Shown here piece after piece: positions 31,890 through 41,075 of a stretch of DNA of 64,000 nt (position 1 is its first letter; the number at the start of each line of letters is the position of its first letter). The notes under the pieces are model-generated. The model made no database searches. It had not been told where the DNA came from and saw only the letters and a program-made list of their open reading frames with translations. Origin of the DNA: JBMNOZ01 sp050943335. GTDB taxonomy: Bacteria > Bacillota > Desulfitobacteriia > Desulfitobacteriales > Syntrophobotulaceae. A program made the translations under genes and the position numbers. The stretch is from contig JBMNOZ010000008.1 of assembly GCA_050943335.1 (NCBI GenBank), positions 1 through 64,000 on the forward strand, given 5' to 3'.

Positions 31890-33236
31890 TTGTCCAAATC
31901 TAAAACCCTGTTTTTTTGCCGGGAATGTGGGCAAGAAAGTCTTCGCTGGCTGGGGCGGTGTCCGGGTTGCGGAGAGTGGAACACTTTTATAGAAGAGATA
32001 GTAGAAAAACTTCCGGCTAGAGAAAAGCGAAAAGGGGCCGCTTCAGCGACCCCTTTAAACCAAGTAGAGACCCAGGAAAACAAAAGAATAGACCTTGGCA
32101 GTTCAGAATTAAACAGAGTCTTGGGAGGGGGAGTAGTGCCCGGTTCTTTTATTCTTCTCAGTGGAGAGCCGGGAATTGGCAAGTCTACTTTGTTTTTGCA
32201 AATAGCGGAAGCCTTGGCTGCCCACACTTCTGTACTCTATGTTTCCGGTGAGGAATCCGCTCCCCAAATAAAGCTTAGAGCGGATAGAATGAGGTTGACA
32301 TCCTCCACGGTGGATATTTTGGCTGAGAACTCAATAAATACGATTTGCCAGGTAGTTGTGAACGGCTCCTATCGGGTTCTGTTTGTAGATTCTATTCAAA
32401 CCATGACTCTCGATGAGCTCCAATCAGCTCCGGGAAGTGTCAGTCAAATCAGGGAAAGCGCGGCGCAACTCTTGCGTTTAGCCAAAGAAAATGAAATCAC
32501 CGTCTTTATTGCTGGTCATGTTACTAAGGATGGGGCTATTGCCGGTCCAAGGGTTTTGGAACACATGGTGGACACGGTTTTGTATTTTGAAGGGGATCAG
32601 CACCATATTTTTCGCTTGCTAAGAGCAGTGAAAAACCGTTTTGGACCGGCTAATGAGATCGGGGTCTTGGAGATGAAGAGTGACGGGCTGCGTGAAGTTA
32701 CAAACCCATCCCTTTTATTTGTAGGAGAAAGTCCGTACGCCGCTGCTGGCTCGGCAGTAGCAGTAACGATCGAAGGGACGAGACCTTTACTGGTTGAAAT
32801 TCAATCTTTAGCCACTCCCTCAACCTACCCTCCCTCCCGTAGAACGGTAAACGGTATGGATTATAATCGGCTCTTAATGCTTTTAGCGGTTCTGGATAAA
32901 AGAGCCGGCTATAGTTTGGGAACGAAGGATGTCTTTATTAATGTTGCTGGAGGGTTGGAAATCCATGAGCCTGCTACGGATCTAGCAGTAGCGGCTGCTT
33001 TGATTTCTGGTTTAAGGGATCTGCCTTTTGGTAAAACCGCTTTTATTGGCGAATTGGGACTGACCGGTGAAATCAGGGGGGTTTCTCATATTGAAACCCG
33101 ATTGAGAGAGGCGGAAAAGTTTGGTTATGAACAGATAATCATCCCCGAGATTAATTATCGCCAACTCGGGACAAAAACCCCGGGGGTTAAAGGAGTAAAA
33201 ACAATTCAAGAAGTACTTAAAATTTTCAAGCCATAA
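31890..33236 (+). CDS. radA: DNA repair protein RadA
   Basis: 448 residues from TTG 31890 (AGGGGG upstream). The N-terminal zinc finger is CRECGQES...CPGCGEW. The RecA-like core has Walker A GEPGIGKST (~92) and the RadA-specific KNRFGPANEIG. The C-terminal Lon-protease-like domain contains VAGGLEIHEPATDLAVAAAL. It is a hexameric helicase that extends D-loops in recombination and transformation. It lies 40 bases after clpC. In many relatives disA follows; it does not here. Confidence 0.96.
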   Translation: MSKSKTLFFCRECGQESLRWLGRCPGCGEWNTFIEEIVEKLPAREKRKGAASATPLNQVETQENKRIDLGSSELNRVLGGGVVPGSFILLSGEPGIGKSTLFLQIAEALAAHTSVLYVSGEESAPQIKLRADRMRLTSSTVDILAENSINTICQVVVNGSYRVLFVDSIQTMTLDELQSAPGSVSQIRESAAQLLRLAKENEITVFIAGHVTKDGAIAGPRVLEHMVDTVLYFEGDQHHIFRLLRAVKNRFGPANEIGVLEMKSDGLREVTNPSLLFVGESPYAAAGSAVAVTIEGTRPLLVEIQSLATPSTYPPSRRTVNGMDYNRLLMLLAVLDKRAGYSLGTKDVFINVAGGLEIHEPATDLAVAAALISGLRDLPFGKTAFIGELGLTGEIRGVSHIETRLREAEKFGYEQIIIPEINYRQLGTKTPGVKGVKTIQEVLKIFKP

Positions 33237-33264
33237 AAAAAGATCTGCTTTAAAAGCAAATCTT
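33233..33264 (-). terminator. Terminator for the minus-strand gene at 33308
   Basis: On the minus strand a stem of AAGAT...TGCTTT/AAAGCA...ATCTT is followed by seven Ts. It could also serve radA in the other direction. Confidence 0.6.
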
Positions 33265-33277
33265 AATAGACTTTGCT

Positions 33278-33323
33278 TTAGATATTATCTAAAATTATAA
33301 TTAGATACTATCTAAAATTATAA
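33278..33323. repeat. Tandem 23-bp repeat
   Basis: Two adjacent 23-base units (33278-33300 and 33301-33323) differ at one base. Each contains the dyad TTAGATA-N-TATCTAA. The second unit includes the stop codon and last codons of the minus-strand gene. Confidence 0.85.
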
Positions 33324-33700
33324 ATGGTAAGGGTCTTTAATTTCATATCTTCTTTCTTTAAAATTTCCTCTATAGATAAGTTCAGGGTATTGGCTAGAGC
33401 AGCAATATAGAATAGTTGTTTACCAAGCTCCTCTTCTACCATTTCCTGACAGCTAAGGCAAATAGTTCCACGAAGGTGACTGTTAAAAAAATTTTTTAGA
33501 TCAGCAAGGGTAGCATCTTCAGGGATCGGAGTTTTTTGGGCCTCAATTGCAACACACCCGCAAGTAGTGACGGCTTTTATTACCGCCCGGTTGACCCGGG
33601 CAGAGGTTTCTTGGATTTTGGAAAGAATATCAAGGATACTTTGGTGACGGATAAGCATGGAATCTACAGTTTTTTGAAAGTTATCATTTGTAGAACTCAT
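33308..33700 (-). CDS. Conserved clostridial helical protein with CGC and CxxC motifs (MazG-like region)
   Basis: 130 residues from ATG 33700; a GTG at 33712 is the alternative. The N-terminal helix LIRHQSILDILSKIQETSARVNRAV is followed by VTTCGCVAIEAQK and ICLSCQEMVEEELGKQLFYIAALANTL. The EELGxxLFYxAAL stretch resembles the metal-binding helix of MazG-like pyrophosphohydrolases, but I do not see a full set of acidic ligands. The cysteines could bind zinc. Similar proteins are known, to my memory, near radA and the PIN/TRAM gene in Clostridia. Here it is on the opposite strand, its end lying in a tandem repeat. Confidence 0.7.
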   Translation of the reverse strand: MSSTNDNFQKTVDSMLIRHQSILDILSKIQETSARVNRAVIKAVTTCGCVAIEAQKTPIPEDATLADLKNFFNSHLRGTICLSCQEMVEEELGKQLFYIAALANTLNLSIEEILKKEDMKLKTLTIYNFR

Positions 33701-33933
33701 TCCCTCAGACACTCCTTTCCCTTACCTCAATTATAGACAGTCAGAATAGCAATTGTCAATTTAAACAATTCTCCAAACCCCTTGTTCAGTACGTATTTTG
33801 AGCACTTATTTTGTCGTTTGCTTTGAATGTAATAATTCTAACTGTTATAATATTGTTGAGTATTTTTTAAGATATTTAAAAGAAAGTATAAGAAAGGATG
33901 TTTTTAGCCAAAATATAGAAAGGAGGTAGTGCC

Positions 33934-35088
33934 ATGTTTAAAAAAGTATTACGCGGACTTATAACTTTATTGGTAGGTTTCTTTGGCTTGTACTTTGATT
34001 ATGCTTTATTTTCCGTCATCCGAGTTGAAAATTTGAGTGCACGACTCGGCTTTTCTATTAATTTGTTTTGGACTTATATTATTTCATTTATTATTTTTGC
34101 AGTATTAGGTTTCTTTATTGCTCCAGCCTGCATCAGGCTTTCTTATAGACATTTTAAATGGTTGGAAAGCAGAATTACCAAAATGCCCACTCATGATTTA
34201 ATTGGTGGTTCCATAGGAGTAATCGTTGGCTTATTGATAGCCAGATTGCTAAGCGGTTCTGTTTTAGGGGTACCTATTATCGGGCCTCTTTTATCAGTAA
34301 TAATCAGTATCTTTTTCGGCTACGTTGGTTTAGTAGTGGGGATTAAGCGTAAAGAGGATTTTTTGAACTTCCTGTCTCGACGAAAGGATAAAAACGAAAA
34401 AGAAAAAGGCAAGGAAGGTCGACTGCGGGACAAACAAAGCTCCGAGGGATATAAAATATTGGACACTAGCGTTATTATAGACGGCCGAATAGCTGATATT
34501 GTCATGACCGGTTTTTTAGACGGAGTGCTGTTAGTTCCCGGTTTTGTTCTCGAAGAGCTAAGGCATATTGCTGATTCTTCAGATATGCTAAAACGCAATC
34601 GAGGTCGCAGGGGGCTAGATATACTTAATCAGATTTCTAAAGACAAGATTATAAAAGTAGAAATCTATGAAGGGGATTTCGAGGATATTGCCGAAGTGGA
34701 CAGCAAACTTATTCGCCTGGCCCATGTTCTGGAGGCTCCGATCCTAACTAACGACTATAATTTGAACAAGGTTGCAGAGTTGCAGGGTATCAAGGTCTTA
34801 AACATCAACGAATTGGCTAATGCTGTCAAACCGGTAGTTTTACCCGGTGAAGAAATGTACGTTCAAGTTATGAAGGAAGGTAAGGAAGCTGGTCAGGGGG
34901 TTGCTTACCTTGACGACGGTACTATGGTCGTTATTGACGGGGGGCAAAAACATATCGGCGAGTATGCGACTGTTTTAGTCACTACTGTTTTGCAGACCGC
35001 AGCCGGGCGGATGATTTTCGCGAAGCCGAAAGGAACTCTGGAAAAGGCTACGGGGGAGTTCTCCCATGAATATAATGCTTTTGGATAA
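33934..35088 (+). CDS. yacL: PIN/TRAM-domain membrane protein (YacL family)
   Basis: 384 residues. Four membrane segments occupy residues ~1-135 (for example LIGGSIGVIVGLLIARLL). The PIN domain starts at ILDTSVIIDGRIADI (~175), with Asp residues for a metal-dependent ribonuclease site and ILTNDYNLNKVAEL near its end. The C-terminal TRAM domain (~310-370; VQVMKEGKEAGQGVAYLDDG) should bind RNA. AAAGGAGG precedes ATG 33934. The end overlaps ispD by 23 bases. It is conserved at this position in Firmicutes; its exact RNA target is not established. Confidence 0.93.
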   Translation: MFKKVLRGLITLLVGFFGLYFDYALFSVIRVENLSARLGFSINLFWTYIISFIIFAVLGFFIAPACIRLSYRHFKWLESRITKMPTHDLIGGSIGVIVGLLIARLLSGSVLGVPIIGPLLSVIISIFFGYVGLVVGIKRKEDFLNFLSRRKDKNEKEKGKEGRLRDKQSSEGYKILDTSVIIDGRIADIVMTGFLDGVLLVPGFVLEELRHIADSSDMLKRNRGRRGLDILNQISKDKIIKVEIYEGDFEDIAEVDSKLIRLAHVLEAPILTNDYNLNKVAELQGIKVLNINELANAVKPVVLPGEEMYVQVMKEGKEAGQGVAYLDDGTMVVIDGGQKHIGEYATVLVTTVLQTAAGRMIFAKPKGTLEKATGEFSHEYNAFG

Positions 35089-35782
35089 ACTAAGTGCCAT
35101 AATCCCCGCGGCGGGGATGGGAAAAAGGATGGGGGCTCGGGGCAACAAGCTCTTGCTTGAACTTGCCGGGTACCCTGTTCTTCTTTTTCCTCTCCAAATT
35201 TTCAATAAGTGTCTTTATATTAAAGAAATTATTATTCCCGCAGCCAGAAGTGATATTCCAACTATTGAAAATCTGGTCCAGGAATACAAAATAGATAAAG
35301 TTAAAGCGATTGTCCCCGGGGGAAAAGAAAGGCAGGACTCGGTATTCAAAGCTTTGGAGTTTGTTAATCCTCAAACAAAGAAAGTTGTTATTCACGATGG
35401 AGCTAGACCTTTATTAACTTTGGAGGTCTTAAATAAATTTTTGGAACAGGCCTTTGAATATCAGGCTGCGATTATGGCTGTGGCTTGTAAAGATACAATA
35501 AAGAAAGTGAGTACTGATGGTTGGGTAAAACAATCATTAGATAGGGAAGAATTACAGGCGGTTCAGACTCCTCAGGTTTTTGATCGCCTCGTTTTAGAAA
35601 AGGTTCACAAGGTTGCTCGCGAGCAAAAGTTCTATTCAACAGACGATGCTTCTTTATTTGAGTGGCAGGGTTTACCTGTTAAGGTCTTAAAAGGGTGTTA
35701 TGAAAATTTTAAGATCACCACTCCGGAAGACTTAATTTTGGCGGAAGCTATTTTGAAAAGACGGGGGGAGGAAAAACTATGA
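35066..35782 (+). CDS. ispD: 2-C-methyl-D-erythritol 4-phosphate cytidylyltransferase
   Basis: 238 residues. The CTP-binding loop is IIPAAGMGKRMG (~11-22), followed by VPGGKERQDSV, HDGARPLL and TDDASLFEW, all standard IspD motifs. It joins CTP and MEP to form CDP-ME in the MEP isoprenoid pathway. The gene overlaps the PIN/TRAM gene and, by ATGA, ispF, so the pathway pair is co-translated. Confidence 0.97.
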   Translation: MNIMLLDKLSAIIPAAGMGKRMGARGNKLLLELAGYPVLLFPLQIFNKCLYIKEIIIPAARSDIPTIENLVQEYKIDKVKAIVPGGKERQDSVFKALEFVNPQTKKVVIHDGARPLLTLEVLNKFLEQAFEYQAAIMAVACKDTIKKVSTDGWVKQSLDREELQAVQTPQVFDRLVLEKVHKVAREQKFYSTDDASLFEWQGLPVKVLKGCYENFKITTPEDLILAEAILKRRGEEKL

Positions 35783-36270
35783 GAGTCGGACTAGGCTACG
35801 ATGTTCATCCCTTTGTGGAAGGGCGCAAACTAATTCTTGGCGGAGTTGAAATTCCCTATTCCAAAGGCTTACAAGGCCATTCAGATGCAGATGTACTCCT
35901 CCATGCTATTATGGATGCTCTCCTAGGAGCCTGCGCCCTGGGTGATATTGGAAAGGTTTTTCCAGATTCCGATGAACGGTATAAAGAAATATCTAGTCTA
36001 AAACTTTTGATAGAAGTTAAGGAGTTGGTAGAAAGCCGAGGTTATAAGCTTTCCAATCTAGATGCTGTAATCGTAGCCCAAAACCCTAAACTGGCTCCTT
36101 ACATAGCGCAAATGAGAAGAAATATTGCCAAAACCTTAAATACCAGTTTGGGAAATATTGCCCTTAAGGCTACAACTACTGAGCATTTAGGTTTTGAAGG
36201 CCGGGGGGAAGGCATCAGCGCCCAGGCTATTGTTTGTCTTAAACCGATTAATACTGCTATAATGAAGTAA
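35779..36270 (+). CDS. ispF: 2-C-methyl-D-erythritol 2,4-cyclodiphosphate synthase
   Basis: 163 residues. Zn-binding GYDVHPF (Asp and His), the GHSDADVLLHAIMDALLGA block and the C-terminal TTTEHLGFEGRGEGI with GRGEG are the complete IspF signature. It cyclises CDP-ME 2-phosphate to MEcPP. It overlaps ispD by 4 bases. Confidence 0.97.
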   Translation: MRVGLGYDVHPFVEGRKLILGGVEIPYSKGLQGHSDADVLLHAIMDALLGACALGDIGKVFPDSDERYKEISSLKLLIEVKELVESRGYKLSNLDAVIVAQNPKLAPYIAQMRRNIAKTLNTSLGNIALKATTTEHLGFEGRGEGISAQAIVCLKPINTAIMK

Positions 36271-36308
36271 TCTAAAATTTTTGCTGTAAGAAATGAGGTA
36301 GTGCTAAC

Positions 36309-37775
36309 ATGACTGTAAGAGTCAGGTTTGCCCCCAGTCCAACAGGACCTTTACATATCGGGGGGGCGCGGTCGGCTTTATTTAATTATTTGTTTGCCGC
36401 TGGGAGGAACGGAACTTTTGTTCTTAGAATAGAGGATACCGATCAAGAAAGATCCAGTCGGGAATCTGAACAGGACATTATTGAGGCTTTGAAATGGCTT
36501 GGTATTGACTGGGGAGAGGGGCTGCAAATTGGCGGCGATTATGGTCCTTATAGACAAACTGAGAGATTGGATACTTATCGAGACTACACCGCTGAACTTC
36601 TCAAAAGCGGCCAGGCCTATCGCTGTTACTGCACAGAAGAAGAACTGGAACAAGAAAGGCAAGCTCTTAGCGCTCAAGGTGAAACTCCTCGTTATCTCGG
36701 CAAATGCCGCGATTTGACACCAGAACAATGTGAGGCCTTAGAGGCGCAAGGCCGTAAACCGGTAATAAGATTTAAAGTCCCTGCCGCAAAACAAATTGTG
36801 GTCAATGATATGATCAGAGGAAAAGTTACTTTTGATAGCGACAGCATCGGAGACTACATTATTGTCAAATCTGATGGTATTCCTACCTATAACTACGCTG
36901 TAGTAATCGACGATGCCCTTATGAAAATAACCCATGTGATCCGGGGAGAAGAACACTTATCTAACACTCCACGGCAAATACTTTTGTATGAAGCGCTACG
37001 GCTAGAGGCTCCTGCTTTTGCTCATATTTCGCTTATTTTAAACACCGAAGGGCGTAAAATGAGCAAACGAGACGGAGACACAGCAGTATTAGATTATTTT
37101 CAGAAAGGTTATCTCCCGGAAGCGATAATCAATTTCATCGCTCTTTTAGGCTGGTCTCCTACTGGGGAACAGGAGTTTTTCAGTCTGGAGGAACTTAAGA
37201 GGGAGTTTTCTTTAAGCAGAGTTTCCAAAAGCCCGGCTGTCTTTGACCTTCATAAATTAAACTATATTAACGCTCATTATCTGAAACAAACCCCTGGTGA
37301 AGAGCTAGTGGAGCTTGCTCTGCCCTTCCTCCAAGAAAAGGGTTTGTTTACGGGTTCTTCACTTAGTTCTGACGAAAGAGCCTGGATCGCAACCTTTATT
37401 GAGGCGATCAAAGAAAAAATCAGCAATTTAAGCGAAATAAAGGATTTCATCGGCTATTTTTCCGGCGGGGAAATCAATCCTCCGGACGAAGAAGCCAAGA
37501 AGGTCTTGGAGGGGAAAACGGTGGGAGAGGTCCTCAACCTTTTTCAAACTAAGGTTCTCGAATGTCCTGCTCTTGATGCCCCGACGGCCAAAAAAATTTT
37601 AAAAGAAATTACAAAGGAATTAAAACTCAAGGGTCGGGACGTTTTTATGCCCATCCGAGTAGCCTTAACTGGAGAAAAACAGGGACCGGATTTGGATAAG
37701 ATTATTGCCCTTTTAGGGAAACAAAATATCTCCACGCGTTTGGCGCAGTCTATGGCTTTGGTCCTTAATAAATAG
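36309..37775 (+). CDS. gltX: Glutamyl-tRNA synthetase
   Basis: 488 residues, class I synthetase. The HIGH-type motif is FAPSPTGPLHIGGAR at the N-terminus and the KMSKS-type motif is GRKMSKRDGDTAV (~248). RIEDTDQERS and RGEEHLSNTPRQ are the other conserved blocks. In organisms lacking GlnRS it also charges tRNA-Gln for later amidation; which tRNAs it charges here is not visible. It precedes cysS as in many Firmicutes, but cysE, often between them, is absent. Confidence 0.97.
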   Translation: MTVRVRFAPSPTGPLHIGGARSALFNYLFAAGRNGTFVLRIEDTDQERSSRESEQDIIEALKWLGIDWGEGLQIGGDYGPYRQTERLDTYRDYTAELLKSGQAYRCYCTEEELEQERQALSAQGETPRYLGKCRDLTPEQCEALEAQGRKPVIRFKVPAAKQIVVNDMIRGKVTFDSDSIGDYIIVKSDGIPTYNYAVVIDDALMKITHVIRGEEHLSNTPRQILLYEALRLEAPAFAHISLILNTEGRKMSKRDGDTAVLDYFQKGYLPEAIINFIALLGWSPTGEQEFFSLEELKREFSLSRVSKSPAVFDLHKLNYINAHYLKQTPGEELVELALPFLQEKGLFTGSSLSSDERAWIATFIEAIKEKISNLSEIKDFIGYFSGGEINPPDEEAKKVLEGKTVGEVLNLFQTKVLECPALDAPTAKKILKEITKELKLKGRDVFMPIRVALTGEKQGPDLDKIIALLGKQNISTRLAQSMALVLNK

Positions 37776-37811
37776 TTAAATTTTGAACGTTGTAAATTGG
37801 GGGAAATTGTA

Positions 37812-39254
37812 ATGGCCATTAAACTTTATAATACTTTAACTCGTAGAAAAGAAGAGTTTAAACCCAGGGAACAGGGCAAAGCTTCAATATATGCTTGCGG
37901 ACCGACAACTTATAATTTCTTTCATCTCGGAAACGCCCGCATGTTGGTTGTTTTCGACATGATAAGAAGATACCTGGAGTACTCCGGGTACGAAGTGACT
38001 TATGTTCAGAATTTTACTGATGTGGACGATAAGATTATAAACCGGGCCCGGGAAGAAGGCCGGGATCCTTTTGAACTAGCGGAAAAATATATTAAGGAAT
38101 ACTTCGTCGATGCGGAAAGTTTGAACATTCTGACGGCTGATGTCCACCCTAAGGCTACAGAGCATATTAGCGAAATGATAGCAATGATCGAGAAATTGGA
38201 ACAAAAAGGTCTCGCTTATAATATTGAGGGCGATGTTTATTTTGCCGTCGAAAAGTTTCCCGGGTATGGGAAATTATCCGGGAGGACTCTTGAAGATTTA
38301 AAAGCGGGAGCGAGGGTTGAGGTGGACGATAGAAAACGCAACCCTCTAGACTTTGCCCTCTGGAAAAAGGCTAAAGAAGGGGAGCCTTATTGGATAAGCC
38401 CGTGGGGAAAAGGGCGACCAGGCTGGCATATTGAATGTTCAGCCATGGCCTTAAAATACTTAGGTCCGGGTTTTGATATTCACGGCGGGGGCGGTGATTT
38501 AATCTTTCCTCACCATGAAAACGAGATTGCTCAAGCCGAGGGCTGTTTAGAAAATCAAATCTTTGCTAAATACTGGATGCATAATGCTTTCATCACTGTC
38601 AATGAGGAAAAAATGTCTAAATCTCTGGGAAATTTCTTCTTAGTTCGAGAGATAACGGAAAAATTTTCTGGAGAGGTGATTCGCTTTTATCTTCTGGGAA
38701 CTCATTATCGTAGCCCTTTAGATTTTGACCAGGAAAAACTATCAATGGCTGCCAAGGGATTAAACCGCTTAAAAAACAGCATTCGATTGGCGAAGGAAGC
38801 GCTAGCTGTTAAGTTTAAAGAAACTCAGGGTCCTGAACTCACAGAACATGATAAAGCCTTGCTTAAGGTGGAAGAAGAAGCTCGCCGTTCCTTTAAAGAA
38901 GCCATGGATGATGATTTTAACTCCGCTCAGGCCTATGCTTCTTTATTTGAACTGGCCAAAGAAATCAATACTTATCTCCAGCAAAAAAACTTTAAAGCGG
39001 CTCCCTTGCTTAAGGCTAAAGATACCTTGCAGGAGTTGGCTCAGGTGTTGGGCTTTAATTTAGAGGCAGAGGAAGAAAATTCCTCCGAAGAAAGCTCAAA
39101 ATTGTCGCAAGTTATGGATTTAATCCTGGAAATTAGAGCCCAAGCCAGGAAAAACAAGGATTGGACAACTGCCGATCTGATCCGGGATCGAATAAAAGAG
39201 ATTGGTATCACAATTGAAGATACTCCTGATGGCGCTCGTTGGTATATTAAATAG
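37812..39254 (+). CDS. cysS: Cysteinyl-tRNA synthetase
   Basis: 480 residues from ATG 37812 (GGGGGA 7 bases upstream; an in-frame TTG at 37797 overlaps that site). Zinc-binding CGPTTYNFFHLGNAR carries the HIGH-like HLGN; KMSKSLGNFF is the KMSKS loop; WHIECSAMA and HHENEIAQAEG supply further zinc ligands. It attaches cysteine to tRNA-Cys in the cytoplasm. It lies 36 bases downstream of gltX and 37 upstream of mrnC. Confidence 0.97.
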   Translation: MAIKLYNTLTRRKEEFKPREQGKASIYACGPTTYNFFHLGNARMLVVFDMIRRYLEYSGYEVTYVQNFTDVDDKIINRAREEGRDPFELAEKYIKEYFVDAESLNILTADVHPKATEHISEMIAMIEKLEQKGLAYNIEGDVYFAVEKFPGYGKLSGRTLEDLKAGARVEVDDRKRNPLDFALWKKAKEGEPYWISPWGKGRPGWHIECSAMALKYLGPGFDIHGGGGDLIFPHHENEIAQAEGCLENQIFAKYWMHNAFITVNEEKMSKSLGNFFLVREITEKFSGEVIRFYLLGTHYRSPLDFDQEKLSMAAKGLNRLKNSIRLAKEALAVKFKETQGPELTEHDKALLKVEEEARRSFKEAMDDDFNSAQAYASLFELAKEINTYLQQKNFKAAPLLKAKDTLQELAQVLGFNLEAEEENSSEESSKLSQVMDLILEIRAQARKNKDWTTADLIRDRIKEIGITIEDTPDGARWYIK

Positions 39255-39291
39255 AAAAAAGCTGTAAAAGCAATGAGGAAGGTAAACCGAT

Positions 39292-39723
39292 TTGAATACT
39301 TTTGTCGGCTTAGAGCCAGTGAGAATTAAAAAACGTTGGCAAGAAATAAATGTGTTGCAGTTAGCTTACCTGGGAGATGCTGTTTATGAACTCTGGGTAA
39401 GAAAGCATCTTTTGGAATTAGGGATAGCGAAAGTAGATCAGATGCATAAAAGAGCAACATTTTATGCCCAAGCTAAAACCCAGGCTTTTATCTTAAAAAA
39501 CCTGATGACGGTGCTAAGTGAGACCGAGAAGGAGCTTGTTCAGCGGGGACGCAATGCCAAGGGGCATTACCCGCGTAATGTGGATGTTATAACTTATAGA
39601 CACGCTACCGCATTTGAAGTATTAGTCGGTTATTGGTATTTAACAGAACAAAAAACCAGAATGAGCGAAATATTCTCCAGCTTAGATGAAATTGTGGAAA
39701 AGGTGGCAAATAGCTGTGAGTAA
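39292..39723 (+). CDS. mrnC: Mini-ribonuclease III
   Basis: 143 residues from TTG 39292 (GAGGAAGG upstream). An RNase III catalytic domain without dsRNA-binding domain: LAYLGDAVYELWVRKHLL contains the conserved acidic signature, and TAFEVLVGYWYL is the second catalytic helix. It matures 23S rRNA ends. In many Firmicutes it sits after cysS, as here. The end overlaps thyA by 8 bases. Confidence 0.95.
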   Translation: MNTFVGLEPVRIKKRWQEINVLQLAYLGDAVYELWVRKHLLELGIAKVDQMHKRATFYAQAKTQAFILKNLMTVLSETEKELVQRGRNAKGHYPRNVDVITYRHATAFEVLVGYWYLTEQKTRMSEIFSSLDEIVEKVANSCE

Positions 39724-40543
39724 GGCAGATACTATTTTTATTGCGATGTGCAAGGATATCTTGCAAAACGGTGTTTCCTCTCAAGGACAAGTAGTCAGAG
39801 CAAAATGGGAAGACGGGACTCCCGCTCATACCATAAAAAAATTTGGGATAGTAAATCGTTACAACCTAGCCGAAGAATTCCCGATTTTGACTTTAAGACC
39901 TATAAACTTAAAAGCGGCTATTAATGAATTGCTTTGGATTTGGCAGAAAAAATCTAATAATATAAAAGACTTAAACAGTCGTATTTGGGATAGCTGGGCT
40001 GATAAAGAGGGCTCAATCGGCAAAGCCTATGGCTATCAGCTCCGAATTAAACATAATTACCCTGAGGGGCAATTTGATCAGGTGGATCGGGTACTTTATG
40101 ATTTGAAAAACAATCCTTATAGCCGCAGGATCCTGGTTAATATGTATAATCATAGTGATCTCTGGGAGATGAACCTATATCCTTGTGCCTATAGCGTGAC
40201 ATTCAATGTCACTGAAAATAAATTGAACGCTTTATTAAATCAGCGGTCTCAGGATATTTTGGTGGCCAATGGCTGGAATGTCTCCCAATACGCTGTTTTA
40301 GTTCATATGTTAGCTCAAGTCAGCGGTTTTGAAGTGGGAGAGTTAGTTCATGTTATAGCTGATGCCCATATCTATGATCGCCATATTCCTTTAGTTGAGG
40401 AACTAATCGCTAGGCCGACCTATCCAGCTCCCCTTTTTAAAATCAATCCGGAAATTAGGGATTTCTACGCTTTTACAGAGGAAGATTTTCTTCTGGAAAA
40501 TTATCAAAGCGGTCCTCAAATCAAGATTCCGGTCGCTATTTAA
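39716..40543 (+). CDS. thyA: Thymidylate synthase, ThyA (Bacillus/phage phi3T-like type)
   Basis: 275 residues from GTG 39716, with AAGGTGG 9 bases upstream; a TTG/ATG start at 39686 would overlap mrnC further. GTPAHTIKKFG, ELLWIWQKKSNNIKDLN and IGKAYGYQL are typical. The catalytic cysteine is in LYPCAYSVTF rather than the common PPCH, and later blocks read LNQRSQDILVANGWNV. This pattern matches the phi3T-like ThyA subgroup of Bacillus. It methylates dUMP with methylene-THF, making DHF, which the next gene (DHFR) recycles. Confidence 0.93.
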   Translation: MSKADTIFIAMCKDILQNGVSSQGQVVRAKWEDGTPAHTIKKFGIVNRYNLAEEFPILTLRPINLKAAINELLWIWQKKSNNIKDLNSRIWDSWADKEGSIGKAYGYQLRIKHNYPEGQFDQVDRVLYDLKNNPYSRRILVNMYNHSDLWEMNLYPCAYSVTFNVTENKLNALLNQRSQDILVANGWNVSQYAVLVHMLAQVSGFEVGELVHVIADAHIYDRHIPLVEELIARPTYPAPLFKINPEIRDFYAFTEEDFLLENYQSGPQIKIPVAI

Positions 40544-40558
40544 GAGAAAGGGGATAGT

Positions 40559-41050
40559 ATGAAAGCGATTGTTTGTGTAGATAAAAATTGGGGGATAGGC
40601 TATCGAGGCGAACTTTTACAAAGAATACCTGAGGACATGGGTTTTTTTAAAAAAATGACTATGGGTAAAGTCGTCGTGATGGGACGGAGGACTTTTGAAT
40701 CCCTGCCTCAAAAAAAACCCTTGCTCGATAGAGTAAATATAGTTTTAAGCCAAAGTGGAAAGCTCTGTGAACAGGGCATTATTATCTGTGCTTCCTGGGA
40801 ACAATTACAGCAGGAGTTAAAAAAATATCCTTCGGATAATATTTTTGTTATCGGTGGGGAAAAGGTGTATAAGGATCTGCTCCCCTTTTGCAAGGAGGCT
40901 TATGTTACAAAGATTGACCGGGTATACCCGGCAGATAAGTTTTTCCCTAACCTTGACCGGACGGGAAAGTGGAAACTTATTGCCCAAAGCGATTGGAAAA
41001 TCTGGGAAGGCACCCGTTATTGTTTCACAAAGTATAGCAAGGAAGGATAG
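40559..41050 (+). CDS. dfrA: Dihydrofolate reductase
   Basis: 163 residues. VDKNWGIGYRGELL near the N-terminus (Met20-loop region), VVMGRRTFESLP (NADPH binding) and FVIGGEKVYKDLLP are the standard motifs. Reduces DHF to THF with NADPH, directly complementing ThyA 15 bases upstream. GAAAGGGGATAGT precedes the ATG. Confidence 0.96.
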   Translation: MKAIVCVDKNWGIGYRGELLQRIPEDMGFFKKMTMGKVVVMGRRTFESLPQKKPLLDRVNIVLSQSGKLCEQGIIICASWEQLQQELKKYPSDNIFVIGGEKVYKDLLPFCKEAYVTKIDRVYPADKFFPNLDRTGKWKLIAQSDWKIWEGTRYCFTKYSKEG

Positions 41051-41075
41051 ACAAAGAAAGGATTTTAAGGGGTAA

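Noticed and set aside
33278..33323. Possible CRISPR-like direct repeats
   Set aside because: Only two adjacent units with no spacer between them; no cas genes anywhere in the window.
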